Source of the DNA: Margaritifera margaritifera
Lineage: Eukaryota > Mollusca > Bivalvia > Unionida > Margaritiferidae
Direction of reading: 5' to 3'
DNA length: 64,000 bases
Assembly (NCBI GenBank): GCA_029931535.1
Contig: JAQPZY010001414.1
Location: 2,217,501 to 2,281,500, forward strand
Of this stretch, positions 13,411-24,912 are shown piece by piece (the stretch's first letter is position 1; each line of letters starts with the position of its first letter). The position numbers and the translations under genes were made by a program. The notes under the pieces were generated by a model. The model had not been told where the DNA came from. It did no database searches and saw nothing but the letters and a program-made list of their open reading frames with translations.

Positions 13411-13455
13411 TTCCCAACGTTTCGAGCTAAACAAGCTCTTCGTCAGAGGAAGAAA
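13411..13455 (-). other. hammerhead-like hairpin motif
   Basis: The minus strand reads CTGACGA, then AGAGC-TTGTTTA-GCTC, then GAAAC. This has the layout of a hammerhead core (CUGANGA, stem II, GAAA), though one unpaired A sits at the base of stem II. Similar hairpins are widespread in dispersed invertebrate repeats, including Penelope-like elements that are known to carry hammerhead ribozymes. The required cleavage-site strand was not identified. Confidence 0.35.
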
Positions 13456-13870
13456 CAATTTACATCCACAAAAAAAACACTACACACAAAAGCCACGAGA
13501 TATTCCTGAGTACTACATGTTTCAATGACTGAGAAATAAACAAACAAAGGATAACAATCGAAGAAAGATAGAAGACAAAATTAATAAACGGTCTAAAACG
13601 GGTAAACTACATATCTGGGTTATGCTGCCATAAGCCCAACAAAGTTGTGTAAAAAAATTCAAAGAAGTGTTTATCGGGTCTATCACGCATAGGACCAAAG
13701 TGTTTTGACCTAATTCGAGGCTGGGAACAAAGGACTGACACCATGCGCGGCGAAAAATCAACGCCATCAGCAAAATATACAATAGAAATTATATCCCGGT
13801 TAAGTTATGCATGGAGGAACTAAGGAAGTATCACAAGATCATGGTGTACCGGAATAATGGACAAGAGTGC

Positions 13871-13871
13871 A

Positions 13872-13914
<43 letters not shown>
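13871..13914. repeat. (AAT)n microsatellite
   Basis: Perfect trinucleotide run of about 44 bp. Confidence 0.95.
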
Positions 13915-13915
<1 letters not shown>

Positions 13916-16900
13916 ATAATAAATATAATACAGCAATTCTGTCATTAGCCAAATTTGTGAGTGGCCTCTCTTGAGGATCAATATGTTCAGGAATATAGCT
14001 CCCATCCTTACACTTTTGCTTCCTTAACCTGAAATTTTCTTACAACTTTTAAGGGATATTTGCTCCTTTCATGAGGCCATTTTCATTTTATACTCTGATA
14101 AAAGATGATAAAAAATACATGCCATCTGTAAAATAAAATCAAAAATTAACTGCATTGAATTAAATAATTATTGCTATTTTTAGAAATATTAGCAACATTT
14201 TTCATAACATCTTTAGAAAGATGACCGTACATTTATTAAATGAAAATAGCATTAACAAAAAGAGTAAACTATTGTTTCCTCAGGAAATATATTGTAAGTC
14301 AGAAAAATGTTATAATTATGTTTTTTTACCATTACATGTTGTTAATCCATATGTGTGTTGGCGATCCATCATAACAAATTCAGACTAATGGTAATTATTG
14401 TTTCCTTATACAATTTTGGAGCATTTTTCAAATAAATTTAATAATAACTTGTTCATTGTTGCCTAACAGTCAGTTTAGACAGAGTTTCTTCAGAAAACAG
14501 CTTCATGTAATATTCAGCTGTATTGCACCATTGGGAAATATTGTATTGGTTTGAAGAACTTAATTAAATAGCTAGTAGTGACTGTTGAGTATGAAGATTT
14601 TGTTTAGTTTCCTATGCTAATTACATGCAATGTATATATCTTCAACATTACTGTTCCCTTTGGACAAATATGTTCGATGATAGCAAAGCTGAGTTAGAAG
14701 ACTGCATGGTTACTACTTTACATTAGGTTTGCACAGTGTTCCCTCAGTTAACAATTTGATGTACATTTCTTCATTAAAGTACGCACAGAAAATACAGTAG
14801 GGTTTTAAAGATTTTTATAAGATGACTGCACGATTACTGCTTTATTTAATTGGAGCTTTTGCAGATATATTGTAATTGCACATGTCTGCCCATCCGTCCA
14901 TGTATGTGTCTGTACAGTTGTCCGTTTGCCCATACGGTTGTCACAATTTTCCTTGTAACGTGAGCCCTCGTTTTTGGTATGACGTTTCACGGGGCGTGTA
15001 GAAGACAACAAAAACTTTGATTTCTGGATGCATCCCTTGGGACGAGGGTGAGGGTGAAGTGTGAATGTTTCTGATGACTTCCCTCTCTAGCATTGTTTTT
15101 TTTTTTGTTTTTTTTTCTCACATAGTTCGCTCAGGGAATGATATACGTTCTCTATTACTGGTCCCTTTGGAAATATAACATAATTTTGCAGTAATGTTAT
15201 TGATGACTCCATAATCATTGCTTATTCACGAGATTTTCACATAGTTTTCTCAGGAAACAATTAAATATACTGTATTCATTACTGTTCCCTCCAGATATCT
15301 TGCAGAAATTTTCGAGAATAAAGTTAAATTACTGCATGGGCAATGCTTTATATAATTATGCTTTGCTGAATTCTCTCAGGGAAGAATTTAAGACGATGTT
15401 CTATATGACAGTTCCTTGTGCAATATTTTAGAGTTGATAAAATTATATCAGGGAACACTTTGATATACCATTCTCCATTACATGTTCCCTCAGGAAATAT
15501 AGTAGCAGGGTCTTTACAGAATTGAGTTTGATGACTAACAATTGTACATGAGATTTTCACAGAGTTTCCTCAGTAAAGAACTTCATATGCTCTTTCCTTT
15601 ACTGTTTCCTCCAGATATATGCAGCGTTTTCTTTCTTCTTCAAAATTTCGCAATGACTGCATGTTTTCTTGCTTCATATCAGGTATTAACCAGGTTCCCC
15701 AGGTTTGAGAGAAACTCTGTTCATCATTACTATATATATATATATATAATTCCCTTAGAAACTAAGTCTAAAGAGTGCTTTATCAATAGTCCATCATAAA
15801 GTATAGAAAGTTTTTTTTTCCAGAACTGGATTAGATGACTGCATGGTTACTGCTTTATATGGAGTTTTCACTGAATTCTCTCAGATAATAATTTATATAT
15901 TCTCTTTACGATTGCCTTCCCTCATAAAATGTGGAAGGTTCTTTGCCAAATTGAGCGTGATGATGGCAATACTTACTGTTTTATATGAATTTATTACTGA
16001 GTTCCTAAAGGAAACAAGTTGAAAATATCCTGTTCTATATTAGACTTCCGTCAGGAAATAAAGTAGGCTTTTGCACTAGCGAGTTTGCTGACTTCATACT
16101 TACAGATTCTATATGATGTTTTCACAGAGTTTACTCAGGAAACAGTTTAATACTAATATATTGTTCTCTATTACTCTTCTCTCATGAAGTCTTGTAGGTT
16201 TTTGCATGATTGAGTTTGATGACTGCAGGTAAATCTTTTATATATATCTATTTTTTGTACTGAGTTTCTTCAGGAAACAAGATGATATTCGGTTCTACAG
16301 TACTATTCCCTCGAGAATGTGACAGGTTTATGCAGAAATTAGTTTAATGAATGGCTACTACTTGTTAGGTCAGGTTTTCACATTGTTTCCTCTGGAACTG
16401 TTCCTATTGTTACTGCTTTTAAATGATATTTTTGCAACATTTCACCTGGAAACAATTTGATATACTGTTTTTTATTACTGTTTCCTCGGGAAAAATAGTA
16501 ATTTTGCAGAATAAATTTGATGATTGCGTGACCACTGCTTGTAAATGAGATTTAATAGAACTTCCTCATGTAACATATGATATATTATTCTCCATTGCCG
16601 TTTCCTAGGGAAATTTTAGTAGATATTTGAAGAATTGGGCTGATAACTGGATGCTGATTGGTCTTACACAGAGTTTAACAGAGTTTTCTCAGGAAATAAC
16701 TTGATATTCTGATTTCAATTACCGTTACCTCTGGAAGTAAATAATAAGCTTCTTTTTTTCCAAGAATTTAGAATGAAATATCCATTGACTGCATTGCTTC
16801 TACTTCACATAAGATTTTCATCAGGTTCCCTCAGAGGACAATTTTGGAAACTGTTCTTCATTACTATAACCTTCGGAAATGTAGAAAGGTTACCCCTCCA

Positions 16901-17099
16901 CCCACACCCACCCCACCATTGCTTTACATAGATTTTATTCTTTCAATGAAATATAGAAACTGTTTTTTTCTCCACAGTTTGGTGTGTTGACTGCTTGGTT
17001 ACTACTTTTCTTTGCGTTTTTGTGAATTCCCTTAGGGAATAATCTGAGAAAGGTTCTTAATTATTATTCCCTCAGGAAATATAGAATGTTTTGTCGGAA

Positions 17100-17250
17100 T
17101 TGTATTGGATGACTGCATAGTTACTTACTGGATGACTGCATAGTTACTGTACTGGATGACTGCACAGTTACTGTACTGGATGTCTGCATAGTTGCTGTAC
17201 TGGATGACTACATAGTTACTGTATTGGATGACTGCATAGTTACTGCTCAA
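17100..17250. repeat. 24-bp sub-repeat inside the 125-bp array
   Basis: CTGGATGACTGCATAGTTAC is repeated about six times at 24-bp spacing: a local expansion of one part of the 125-bp unit. Confidence 0.9.
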
Positions 17251-18282
17251 TACGATTTTGTCACTGAGTTCCCTCAGGAAACAATTTGAGATACTGCTTT
17301 CCATTACAGTTCCCTCTGTAAATTCAGAAATGTTTTTGGAAAGTTAAGTTTTGATAATAATACTGTTTTAATATGAATCTTTAACTGAGTTATTTCAGAG
17401 GACAATTTTGGAAACTGTTCGGAATTAATATTTATCTATTTCCTAGGGAAATATACAAAGTTTTCCCGGGGTGGGTAAGGTGACTTAATTATTACTGCTT
17501 TACATTAAGGTTTCACTGAGTTCTTCATCTCACAAATTGAATATTTTTTTTCTTCTTTTTTTTCACTTTTGTTCCAGGAGAAACAAATGTTTTGCAACGC
17601 TGAGTTTAATAAACGCATGGTTCTCATTGCTCTAGGAAGAAGGGTTTTCCAACGTTTACTTCCATGTTTGCGTGATTACTGTTTTACAACGATTTTTTTT
17701 TCAAATAGGTCAAATTTACTCTTGTCCATTTGTTCCCTAAGGCAATATAGTAGAGACTGATGATGGCATGTTACTCCTTTACATAAGATATTCATGGAGT
17801 TCTCCGACGAAGCAATTTTATAAACAGTTCTTAATTGCTGTTCCTCAGGAAATACATATAGGAGTTTTGCAGAGTTGTGTTAGGATAATGAATTGTTACA
17901 GCTTTAAATGATTTTTTTCACTGAGCCCCCTATTGGAAAAATTTTATACACTGTTCTTATTAATGTTTGCTCGTGTAACATGGTAGATTTATGTGTCGGT
18001 CTATATATAGAATGTAAATGTAATTATTTTATAAAGACAGAGAGATAGAAAAAGACGCACACGATCCATTGAAGTGACCATGATATAAGTGAGTTCACGT
18101 GTATGGTGAGGTATGCTTCCACAAAATTGAGTTAGATAATAGTGTATAGAAACAATATTAGGGTATTTGTTGATGAGAATCCACATTATAATTGGTTTTC
18201 ATTAGACTAGATATAAAATTAACTGACATAAATTACCGCTAGGTAATAAAATAACTTCGAACGAATGTATTGGGCTCATTGA

Positions 18283-18738
18283 GCTCAATCACAGTATAAT
18301 GAGGAACTATATAGTAAATGATCCATGAGCATAATGGTATTATATTGTTTGGCAATATAGTGAGTGATCCATGAGCATAATGGTATTATATTGTTTGGCA
18401 ATATAGTGAGTGATCCATGAACATTTGCGCAGTAATATGAGTGAAATGGAGAAAGTAATCCATTAGAATAATCACATTCTAATGAGGGTAATATAGTTAG
18501 TGATCCATGAGGACTCTAGTATTATAATAAGGGACTATATAGCGAGTGATCCATGAACATAATCATAATAAAATGAGGGACTACATATTCAGTGTTCCAT
18601 GAACATAATCACGGCATAATGATGACTATACAGTGAGTGATCCGTGAACATAATCACAGTATAATGAGGGGCTATAAAGTAAGTGATCCATGAGCATAAT
18701 CACAGCATAGTGATAATCAATATAGTGAGTGACCACTG
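18283..18738. repeat. 46-bp minisatellite, about 10 copies, nested in the 125-bp array
   Basis: GTGATCCATGAGCATAATC recurs with ATCC at 18,321, 18,367, 18,413, 18,458, 18,503, 18,549, 18,595, 18,640 and 18,686, a spacing of 45-46 bp. The 125-bp repeat resumes immediately afterwards. Confidence 0.93.
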
Positions 18739-19450
18739 TATAGTTCTATTTTCAAGGTTGAGTTAGATGACCGCATGGAGACTGCTTTACATTATAGTTT
18801 CACAGTGTTCCCTCAGGAAATGATGCTGATTTTGCAATTTACGACGTGTGTGGCCATTCGACCATGTACGTCGGCCTCAGGAAATTGATTGAGATTTTGT
18901 TTTATGATATCTCAGCCTTACGAAATATGGTAGCTAATTGAACTGATAAGTCGAATGACTAAATGGTCAATGCAATACAGTAAATTCCCACAGCTAGATG
19001 TCCATCAGGAAACCTTTATATTCCGTTCTACATTATTAATCCCCTTACCAAATGTAAACTTGTTTTGTAAATTTGAGATAAGCTGAATATTTACTGATGA
19101 GCACGAAGTACTCACCAAGTTCCCTTTGGGAACTACATGATATACGGTTTTACAATATGTGGTAGTGTTCCGAAAAGTTGAATCAGATTACTGCATATAA
19201 GCACTGCTTTGCATGAAGCTCTTATTAGAAAGCTATTTTATATACTTTTTACGATAGCTGTTCTCTCCTGAAACATGGTGACAGTTCGCAAAATCAATTG
19301 AGATGAGTACTTGGTTACTGTTTGTTGTGCGGGATTCCCTATAAGAAAATTAAGACATTGATTTATTTATGTCTCTTTTAGGAAAATGTTTAGAGATGTA
19401 CTCTTTTTGATGTTAGAGAACTGCTTGATTGCTCCTTACATTAACAAAGA

Positions 19451-20190
19451 GGAAACAAAAAACATTCCTTTTTTATGAAAATATTGTAGTCGTTTAAAAA
19501 TAACATTTTAATATTACTGGTACTAGTGCTAGTATTTTAAAGATGCTAAAAACTTGCTCCGCTTGTTTACCTTTTTCACACGAGTTATCACTGAGTTTTT
19601 ATTGAAGATAACGAGTATAATGATAATTTTATTCCACCCACAAGACGGGAAATGTCGAAATCAACAAAATAACATAAGGTGTTCGTCTTACATTTTCTTA
19701 GAGTTTCCTCGGTTGGCTAAAGTTAAAAACTGAATGCCTCTATTTTTCTCACAGAAAATACGATAAGACAGTTCTTGTCAAATAATGCAATATACAGAAT
19801 ATGATACATATAGCAATAATATAAGACACATATATTGAAGCACTTGACAAACAGTATCAACCAAACTGACACACTCAAACAGATATATTAAACTATATAG
19901 TATGTATTCTGTGTGTGTTTATGCCCATGTGTGTGAGTACAACGCTCCTTGGTGTCACGTGGATATAACGTATTATAGTAGATTTTTTTGAGAGTTGTAT
20001 GTTTTGCTTTATTTAAGTTTTCATATAGTAAAACATGTCATTTGTGTCAATTAATTTACCCTTAACTGACAGAGCTCCAAACTTACTTTGAATAACTTTG
20101 CAGACGACTTAGTTATGAATTTCGTTTTACCCATCCTTGATATGTAGGCTTTTTTAGACCTTGATCAATATATTTGGATAGTTTCGGCGC

Positions 20191-20264
<74 letters not shown>

Positions 20265-20365
20265 AAGAGCGTCTTTCCGGAAAGTAGTTTATAGTATTAT
20301 TCCGCACAACGCGTCCTAGTTCATGACTACCATGAGGGCACAAGTCATTGTAACAAGCTTTCACC
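19451..20365. other. gene-free sequence with (AT)n
   Basis: Holds the (AT)n run at 20,192-20,262; no gene recognised. Confidence 0.5.
20192..20262. repeat. (AT)n microsatellite
   Basis: Pure AT run of about 71 bp. Confidence 0.97.
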
Positions 20366-20436
20366 TCCCACCGTGTACGGCCCATGAAATTTACAGAAGC
20401 TGAGACTAACATACATTATATACTGTCCTTGACATG

Positions 20437-21324
20437 TGTTACGGAATTATGTATATGGAATCTATAATGTGCTTAAACTTTTGGCCTATGACTCTACTTT
20501 AAAGTTGTGTCAAATAGTGAGTCATATTTAAGTTGAGTTTAGTAGTACTATTAATCGAATGACAACATGTTTACTGACCTTTTGTTCAAGGTCAGAGCTG
20601 TTGATCAATCTTCAGTAAAATTCCATGAAATAGACGCATTTAGTATTGCATTCTGGGTCGTAATATGACACGTTTCCTGTTGTGAAGTGTGCCATTTGCA
20701 AGTTGTATAAAGACCTGGTAATACGAATTATTTCCATTCCATTTTAGATCTTGAGTTGAAAAGAACTGTTTTTTTATGATCAGCTTTGGAATCATCAGAT
20801 CGTTTGAAATAATAGCCGAGCTGGAATCCTGTAATGCTGTTGTAATGCCATGCTGTATAGATAATTCGAAAGGAATTATTTATTGGACCATTCATCAGAG
20901 CTATCTGGAGTTATATTTAGGACTTTCTCGGATGCCTCTGAATATTAAAGATGATCTGACATTATCGTTGATACATCGGAGCATTACAGATTCATTCATT
21001 CGGAACCATCATCTATTCGGAACATTCGTTCATTACGAAGACATCATTAATTTAGAACATTCGTTCATTACGAAGATTCATTTGGAACATTTATTAACTT
21101 GGAACATTCATTCATTTGGAACATTATATAGTTTCTATATTTACAGGACTTGTGATTAGGACACTAATAATTGTTGGATTATTTGGATTATAATACACGA
21201 TATTGTAAGTGTATTTTGATTTTCACATTCATTATTTAAAATAAATTGTTTGTTGATTTTTACAAATATTGTTGGCTTCACTTTCTTTTTGTTACGTTTT
21301 ATTTCGAGCCATAGAGTCGTAACA
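20437..21324 (+). mobile_element. solo LTR (TGTTA...TAACA) with CATG target-site duplication
   Basis: It begins TGTTA and ends GAGTCGTAACA, and CATG sits on both sides (20,433-20,436 and 21,325-21,328). Its 3' part matches the solo LTR at 56,822-57,588 (minus): AGGACTTGTGATTAGGA, then GTTGATTTTTACAAAT-like and GAGTCGTAACA. A TATA-like TTGTATAAAG lies at about 20,703, and an AATAAA-like element near 21,240. The 127-codon frame inside (20,776-21,159) is not shared by the other copy and is treated as spurious. Confidence 0.82.
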
Positions 21325-21504
21325 CATGAGTCATATTAGCTATCCATTGTCCGTTTTCACACTATCCATTGTCCGTTTTCACACTATTCACTATCCGTTT
21401 TCAGAAAGAAAGAACCGCAGGCAATTACTGAGATTAATAACATTAAATACACAAATAATTCACAGATTTATACACAGTGTTACATTCTAAAACAACTACA
21501 TGCA

Positions 21505-21780
21505 TGTATATGCAAGTTGTTGGTTGGTTGGTTGGTTGTTTTGGGTTTAACGCCATTTGTCAGCACAAGATAGGCTATACATGGCGGCCAGTATATCTGG
21601 TGGAGGAAGAACCCGAAAAAAAACCCGAGAAGAACCACCGACCGACGGGAAGCTACTGGCAAGCTTTCTCACATACCCACGTTGGCCGAGCCCGAGACTC
21701 GAACCCACGCGGACAGAGGTGAGATGTCAGTGATCTGTTAAGGCGAGCGCCTTAGACCACTCGGCCAGCCGGGGCCCCTA
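21505..21780 (-). mobile_element. tRNA-Leu-derived SINE
   Basis: Minus strand: GGCCGAGTGGTCTAAGGCGC (A box, tRNA-Leu type), B box GTGGGTTCGAGTCTC, then a body through CTGGCCGCCATGTATAGCC and AATGGCGTTAAACCC, and an (AACC)n tail. It is nearly the same as the copy at 63,230-63,475. Target-site duplications TATATGCAAGTTGT and TATATACGAGTTGT flank it (12 of 14 matching). Confidence 0.9.
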
Positions 21781-22329
21781 TATACGAGTTGTAAAAGTTA
21801 ATGAGCTTTGAGATAACCACCGTCTCGGAAGATGCATGTTATTGGTTTAATGATCAGAAATTCTTTCCCATACCTTGCATCAGTGGCGAATTAAGGTGCG
21901 GGCGCAGGGAGCACGTGCCCCGGGTCCCCCTAGTCATGGAGGCCTTTAGTGTGGTTCCCTGCTTCGTATGCTTCGTATAACGGAATGCAACGCAGGGAGC
22001 ATACGCAGCAGGGAAACAGACTAGGAAGCACTCTGGTTGCCGTGGATAAAATTACATGTGTTCAAATAAACCCTATATAAATCTAAACCGTCTAATACTT
22101 AGCCTAATACAGCTATAATAATTATATACATATAAAGGACAGTTTAAGGACAGCTTTCAGGGTGTATTTGTCGATCTATATCTTAAGTGCCCGCCCCCCC
22201 CCCACACCCAGCCCCCCCCCCCCCCACACACACACACAACGAAGCTTTAATCCGTCCCTGCCCCGTATACATACTGCGGACTCAAGTACTGTATCTGGAG
22301 GAGGGTGTGTGATTAAATAAGTGAAATTG

Positions 22330-22600
22330 CATCGAGGAAGAATGTTACCATACAGGTTAGCGGAGTATAATTCGTCCCTACTGAGAATTGGACATGGGTC
22401 CTTGTCATATATAATAGTTCGTCTCTACTGAGAATCAAACCCAGGTCCGTGTGATATGGCACCCATCGCCTTACTTTGATTTGTATTTAACATCTTTTCA
22501 GATGCACTGGATCCTTAGAGATCCAGTTTGTCCGAATTATTATACATATGTGAAACAAGTTGATAATATGCAATGCCAAACAACTGTAAACTAAACAAAC
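22330..22600. repeat. dispersed repeat shared with 40,820-41,010
   Basis: Shared in order: CATACAGGTTAG, ATAATTCGTCCCTA, GATATGGCAC, TTTGATTTGTATTTAA, ACTGGATC and GAAACAAGTTGA. A B-box-like GGTTTGATTCTC on the minus strand hints at a decayed tRNA-derived element. Confidence 0.6.
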
Positions 22601-22676
22601 GTACTTGATCCGTTGACTTAAGACACTGAAACCAAACGGCTTGAAAAGGAGGAATCAAAACCAGCATCTTTGCGCA

Positions 22677-22680
<4 letters not shown>

Positions 22681-22732
<52 letters not shown>
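22681..22732. repeat. (ATT)n microsatellite
   Basis: Perfect trinucleotide run of about 52 bp. Confidence 0.97.
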
Positions 22733-23272
22733 TAAAAGTTGCACAAAAAGATTCCATGCAGAAATGAATATTCTGAAAATAGATGGCGCAACAGTATGTC
22801 GCTATGGTATTAATGCATTCCTTTGTTGTAGGTCATACAATACCGTTAAATCACATGATCCAGACAAATCAAGTATTTCATAAATGGATTTTAGTCCTCT
22901 CGCTAATTTAAGAATTGACTTTTATAGCTGAAGAAACAAAGAGTACCATGCTGGATTTTGTATTCTTTTACTGTGTTAATTATTTTTTTTTTGAGATTTT
23001 GGTTTTCTTGAGTATTTCTTTTAATTATGTACAAAAATGCATTTTTATATTTATGCAAGGAATGAAACAGTTTTTTGTGAGATACTTATTAACATCTTGA
23101 GCATTGATCGAACAGAAATTACAAAACACTGAATGTTTCTTCTTGCATTTTTTAATTATAAAAAAATAAACACAACTAATTTCCATATTTATGAAAGGGC
23201 TCAAATATTTCACGTAAAATGCTTTAAACGTCTCAGTCAATTGATTGAACTGTAAATAATGCATTTCTAGTT

Positions 23273-23429
23273 AGGCCGGGAATCAAGCATTCTACACAGT
23301 CTTCCAGGTGAGACATTCGACATTTCTAGGCCGGGAATCAAGCATTCTACACAGTCTTCCAGGTGAGACATTCGACATTTCTAGGCCGGGAATCAAGCAT
23401 TCTACACAGTCTTCCAGGTGAGACATTCG
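23273..23429. repeat. 55-bp tandem repeat, nearly 3 perfect copies
   Basis: AGGCCGGGAATCAAGCATTC starts at 23,273, 23,328 and 23,383. The copies are essentially identical, so the expansion is recent. The 3' flank (GACATTCGAGATG...TTTAAACTTCGATAT) recurs at 28,907-28,941. Confidence 0.95.
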
Positions 23430-24414
23430 AGATGAATACATTTAAACTTCGATATTTTCCTAATCTCCAAGTGGATCAATATAGCATTTAAAAGGTGTTC
23501 ATATTTTAGCACAACAAATCTGAAAATACGGGAAAATCATTATACTATTCCTTTAAGCATCTTCAAGTATACTGAATTTTAGCTGAAAATACACCAACTC
23601 ACAAGCATGCTTAACAGTGTCTTCATTAACTTATTCTTGGCTGTACCTTAGATTACTCATTAGTTATTCATTAGCCTTGGAACACCATCATTTAACAATA
23701 TATACTAGTTATTTTTACAATCGTTGAAGTAAATGTTCTGTCCATAGATCATTTCAATGTTCTGACCCATATCCGGTGTATTGTGTGTGTTCCTTTAGAA
23801 TTATGTCACATAGTGTATTACCAATTAGAGCATATCTATTAATTAAACAAAAGAAAGGTATTCCACATATCTCGGATTCATTTCTGCATAAAATTTATTC
23901 CGAAAAAGGAGGGATACTCGATGATAATAACTAATAAATAAATACAAATAATGAACAGGTCGTGCCATTCTGATATTAAGTTATTGATTTGTTTGAGATG
24001 CAATATTAAGTAATTCATATTATTGCGCCAGCCTTTCTTACATATTTATTGAAACAATTTCCAATTTTAATTACATACATTTTTTGGGGACATATTTAAG
24101 AGATATATTTTTACCTATATACAAAAATTAAATCAAACTTCATTGTATTTTATAGAGCTAGATATTATAAATAAATAAATAAATACATGTAAAGTAATGA
24201 AGACACTTTGATTTAGTTTAGGAGCTTACTTCCGAAGGTAAATGTTACAAAGGTAAAACAAAGGACACCATATATCATCTTCTATTTAAGACAACAAAGC
24301 ATTAACAGACTTGCTCATTTATCTCAAATAGCATAAAAACTTTCCTGCAAATGAAGTATGTAACCATTAAGAGTAAACTGGGAACACAACAACATTATTA
24401 ATTGATTTTGTACG

Positions 24415-24660
24415 TTGACCCTTTATCGGTCACGACTCCACCGATCGGCACTTAGTGCGTCTCATTTTGAAAGCCACGCTCTTTTTAGTATCAATTATAA
24501 TACTACTTTCCAGCCAGAGATTTTAATGTTAATCCACATTTATAAAATATTGTTGCGAAAACCTGGCGACTTTTTTCTTATATTGATCTCAGCGTCCGGC
24601 TTTGTGTTGGAACATACCACCGTCATATTAATTATATTTCAAAGTGTGAGTTCATCTTAA
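24415..24660 (+). pseudogene. duplicated coding-like fragment (HIxKIL..KPGDF), copy 1
   Basis: I do not recognise the protein. The 24.4-kb frame and the one at 34,952-35,143 in copy 2 share an ordered residue pattern: FQ.E.LML.HI.KIL..KPGDF, then VIFQ..SS and a stop at the same place. Preservation of the frame and stop between two diverged copies suggests the segment once carried a gene or transposon exon. No start, splice site or family is evident. Confidence 0.4.
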
Positions 24661-24714
24661 ACGATAATTAAAAAAATCAATTTGTAAAAAGGCGCTTTGT
24701 CGGATTTTTGTTGT

Positions 24715-24912
24715 TATTGTAAGTTGACGATTGTGTCACGTATATTTCATCTCGCCACCGCTTCTCACCAACTAAACACTACTATCGTTAGAAGTGTACC
24801 GCATCATTTGTGGTATGGACCTGGCAGAGCTTGTACCTGGTGTAGATTTTTCAATTCTCTTTTCAAAGAACCTTCAGAACCTCATCCATCTATTTCTGAT
24901 GAAGACATATAA
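24715..24912 (+). pseudogene. duplicated coding-like fragment ending FKEPSEPHPSIS..DI, copy 1
   Basis: Two frames here and in copy 2 (35,200-35,388) share LAELVPGVD, then SLFKEPSEPHPSIS, two residues, DI and a stop. In copy 1 a frameshift separates LAELVPGVDF from LFKEPSEPHPSISDEDI. It looks like the 3' end of a lost protein. No family recognised. Confidence 0.45.

Larger units (their letters stand above)
14050..19450. repeat. ~125-bp highly diverged tandem array, about 5 kb
   Basis: Units share GATGACTGCATGGTTACTGC, then TTTTCACTGAGTTCCCTCAG, a long middle part with TGTTC.CCATTACTGTTCCC, then AGGAAATATAGTAGG and TTTTGCAGAATTGAG. Spacings of the GACTGCATG block: 14,697 to 14,821; 15,207 to 15,334; 15,529 to 15,652; 15,830 to 15,958 to 16,088 to 16,213. 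These are 123-130 bp apart. The array is interrupted at about 14,870-15,060 and at 17,990-18,735. No ORF. Confidence 0.85.
20366..21840 (+). repeat. paralogous segment, copy 0 (end part), split by a solo LTR and a SINE
   Basis: TTTACAGAAGCTGAGACTAA, then ATTATATACTG, matches 29,598-29,640 and 38,468-38,510. After the LTR the match resumes (GTCCGTTTTC..., GAGATTAATAACATTAAATA), as at 29,690-29,760 and 38,560-38,620. Confidence 0.8.
21841..23270. other. gene-free sequence with degenerate repeats
   Basis: Contains C-rich runs near 22,190-22,225, a patch at 22,260-22,600 related to 40,790-41,030 (CATACAGGTTAG, ATTCGTCCCT, TTGATTTGTATTTAA), and an (ATT)n run. No gene recognised. Confidence 0.5.

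Noticed and set aside
20776..21159. 127-codon open frame on the plus strand
   Set aside because: It lies inside the solo LTR, is built from a short GGAACATTCATTCATT-like repeat, and has no counterpart in the other LTR copy.
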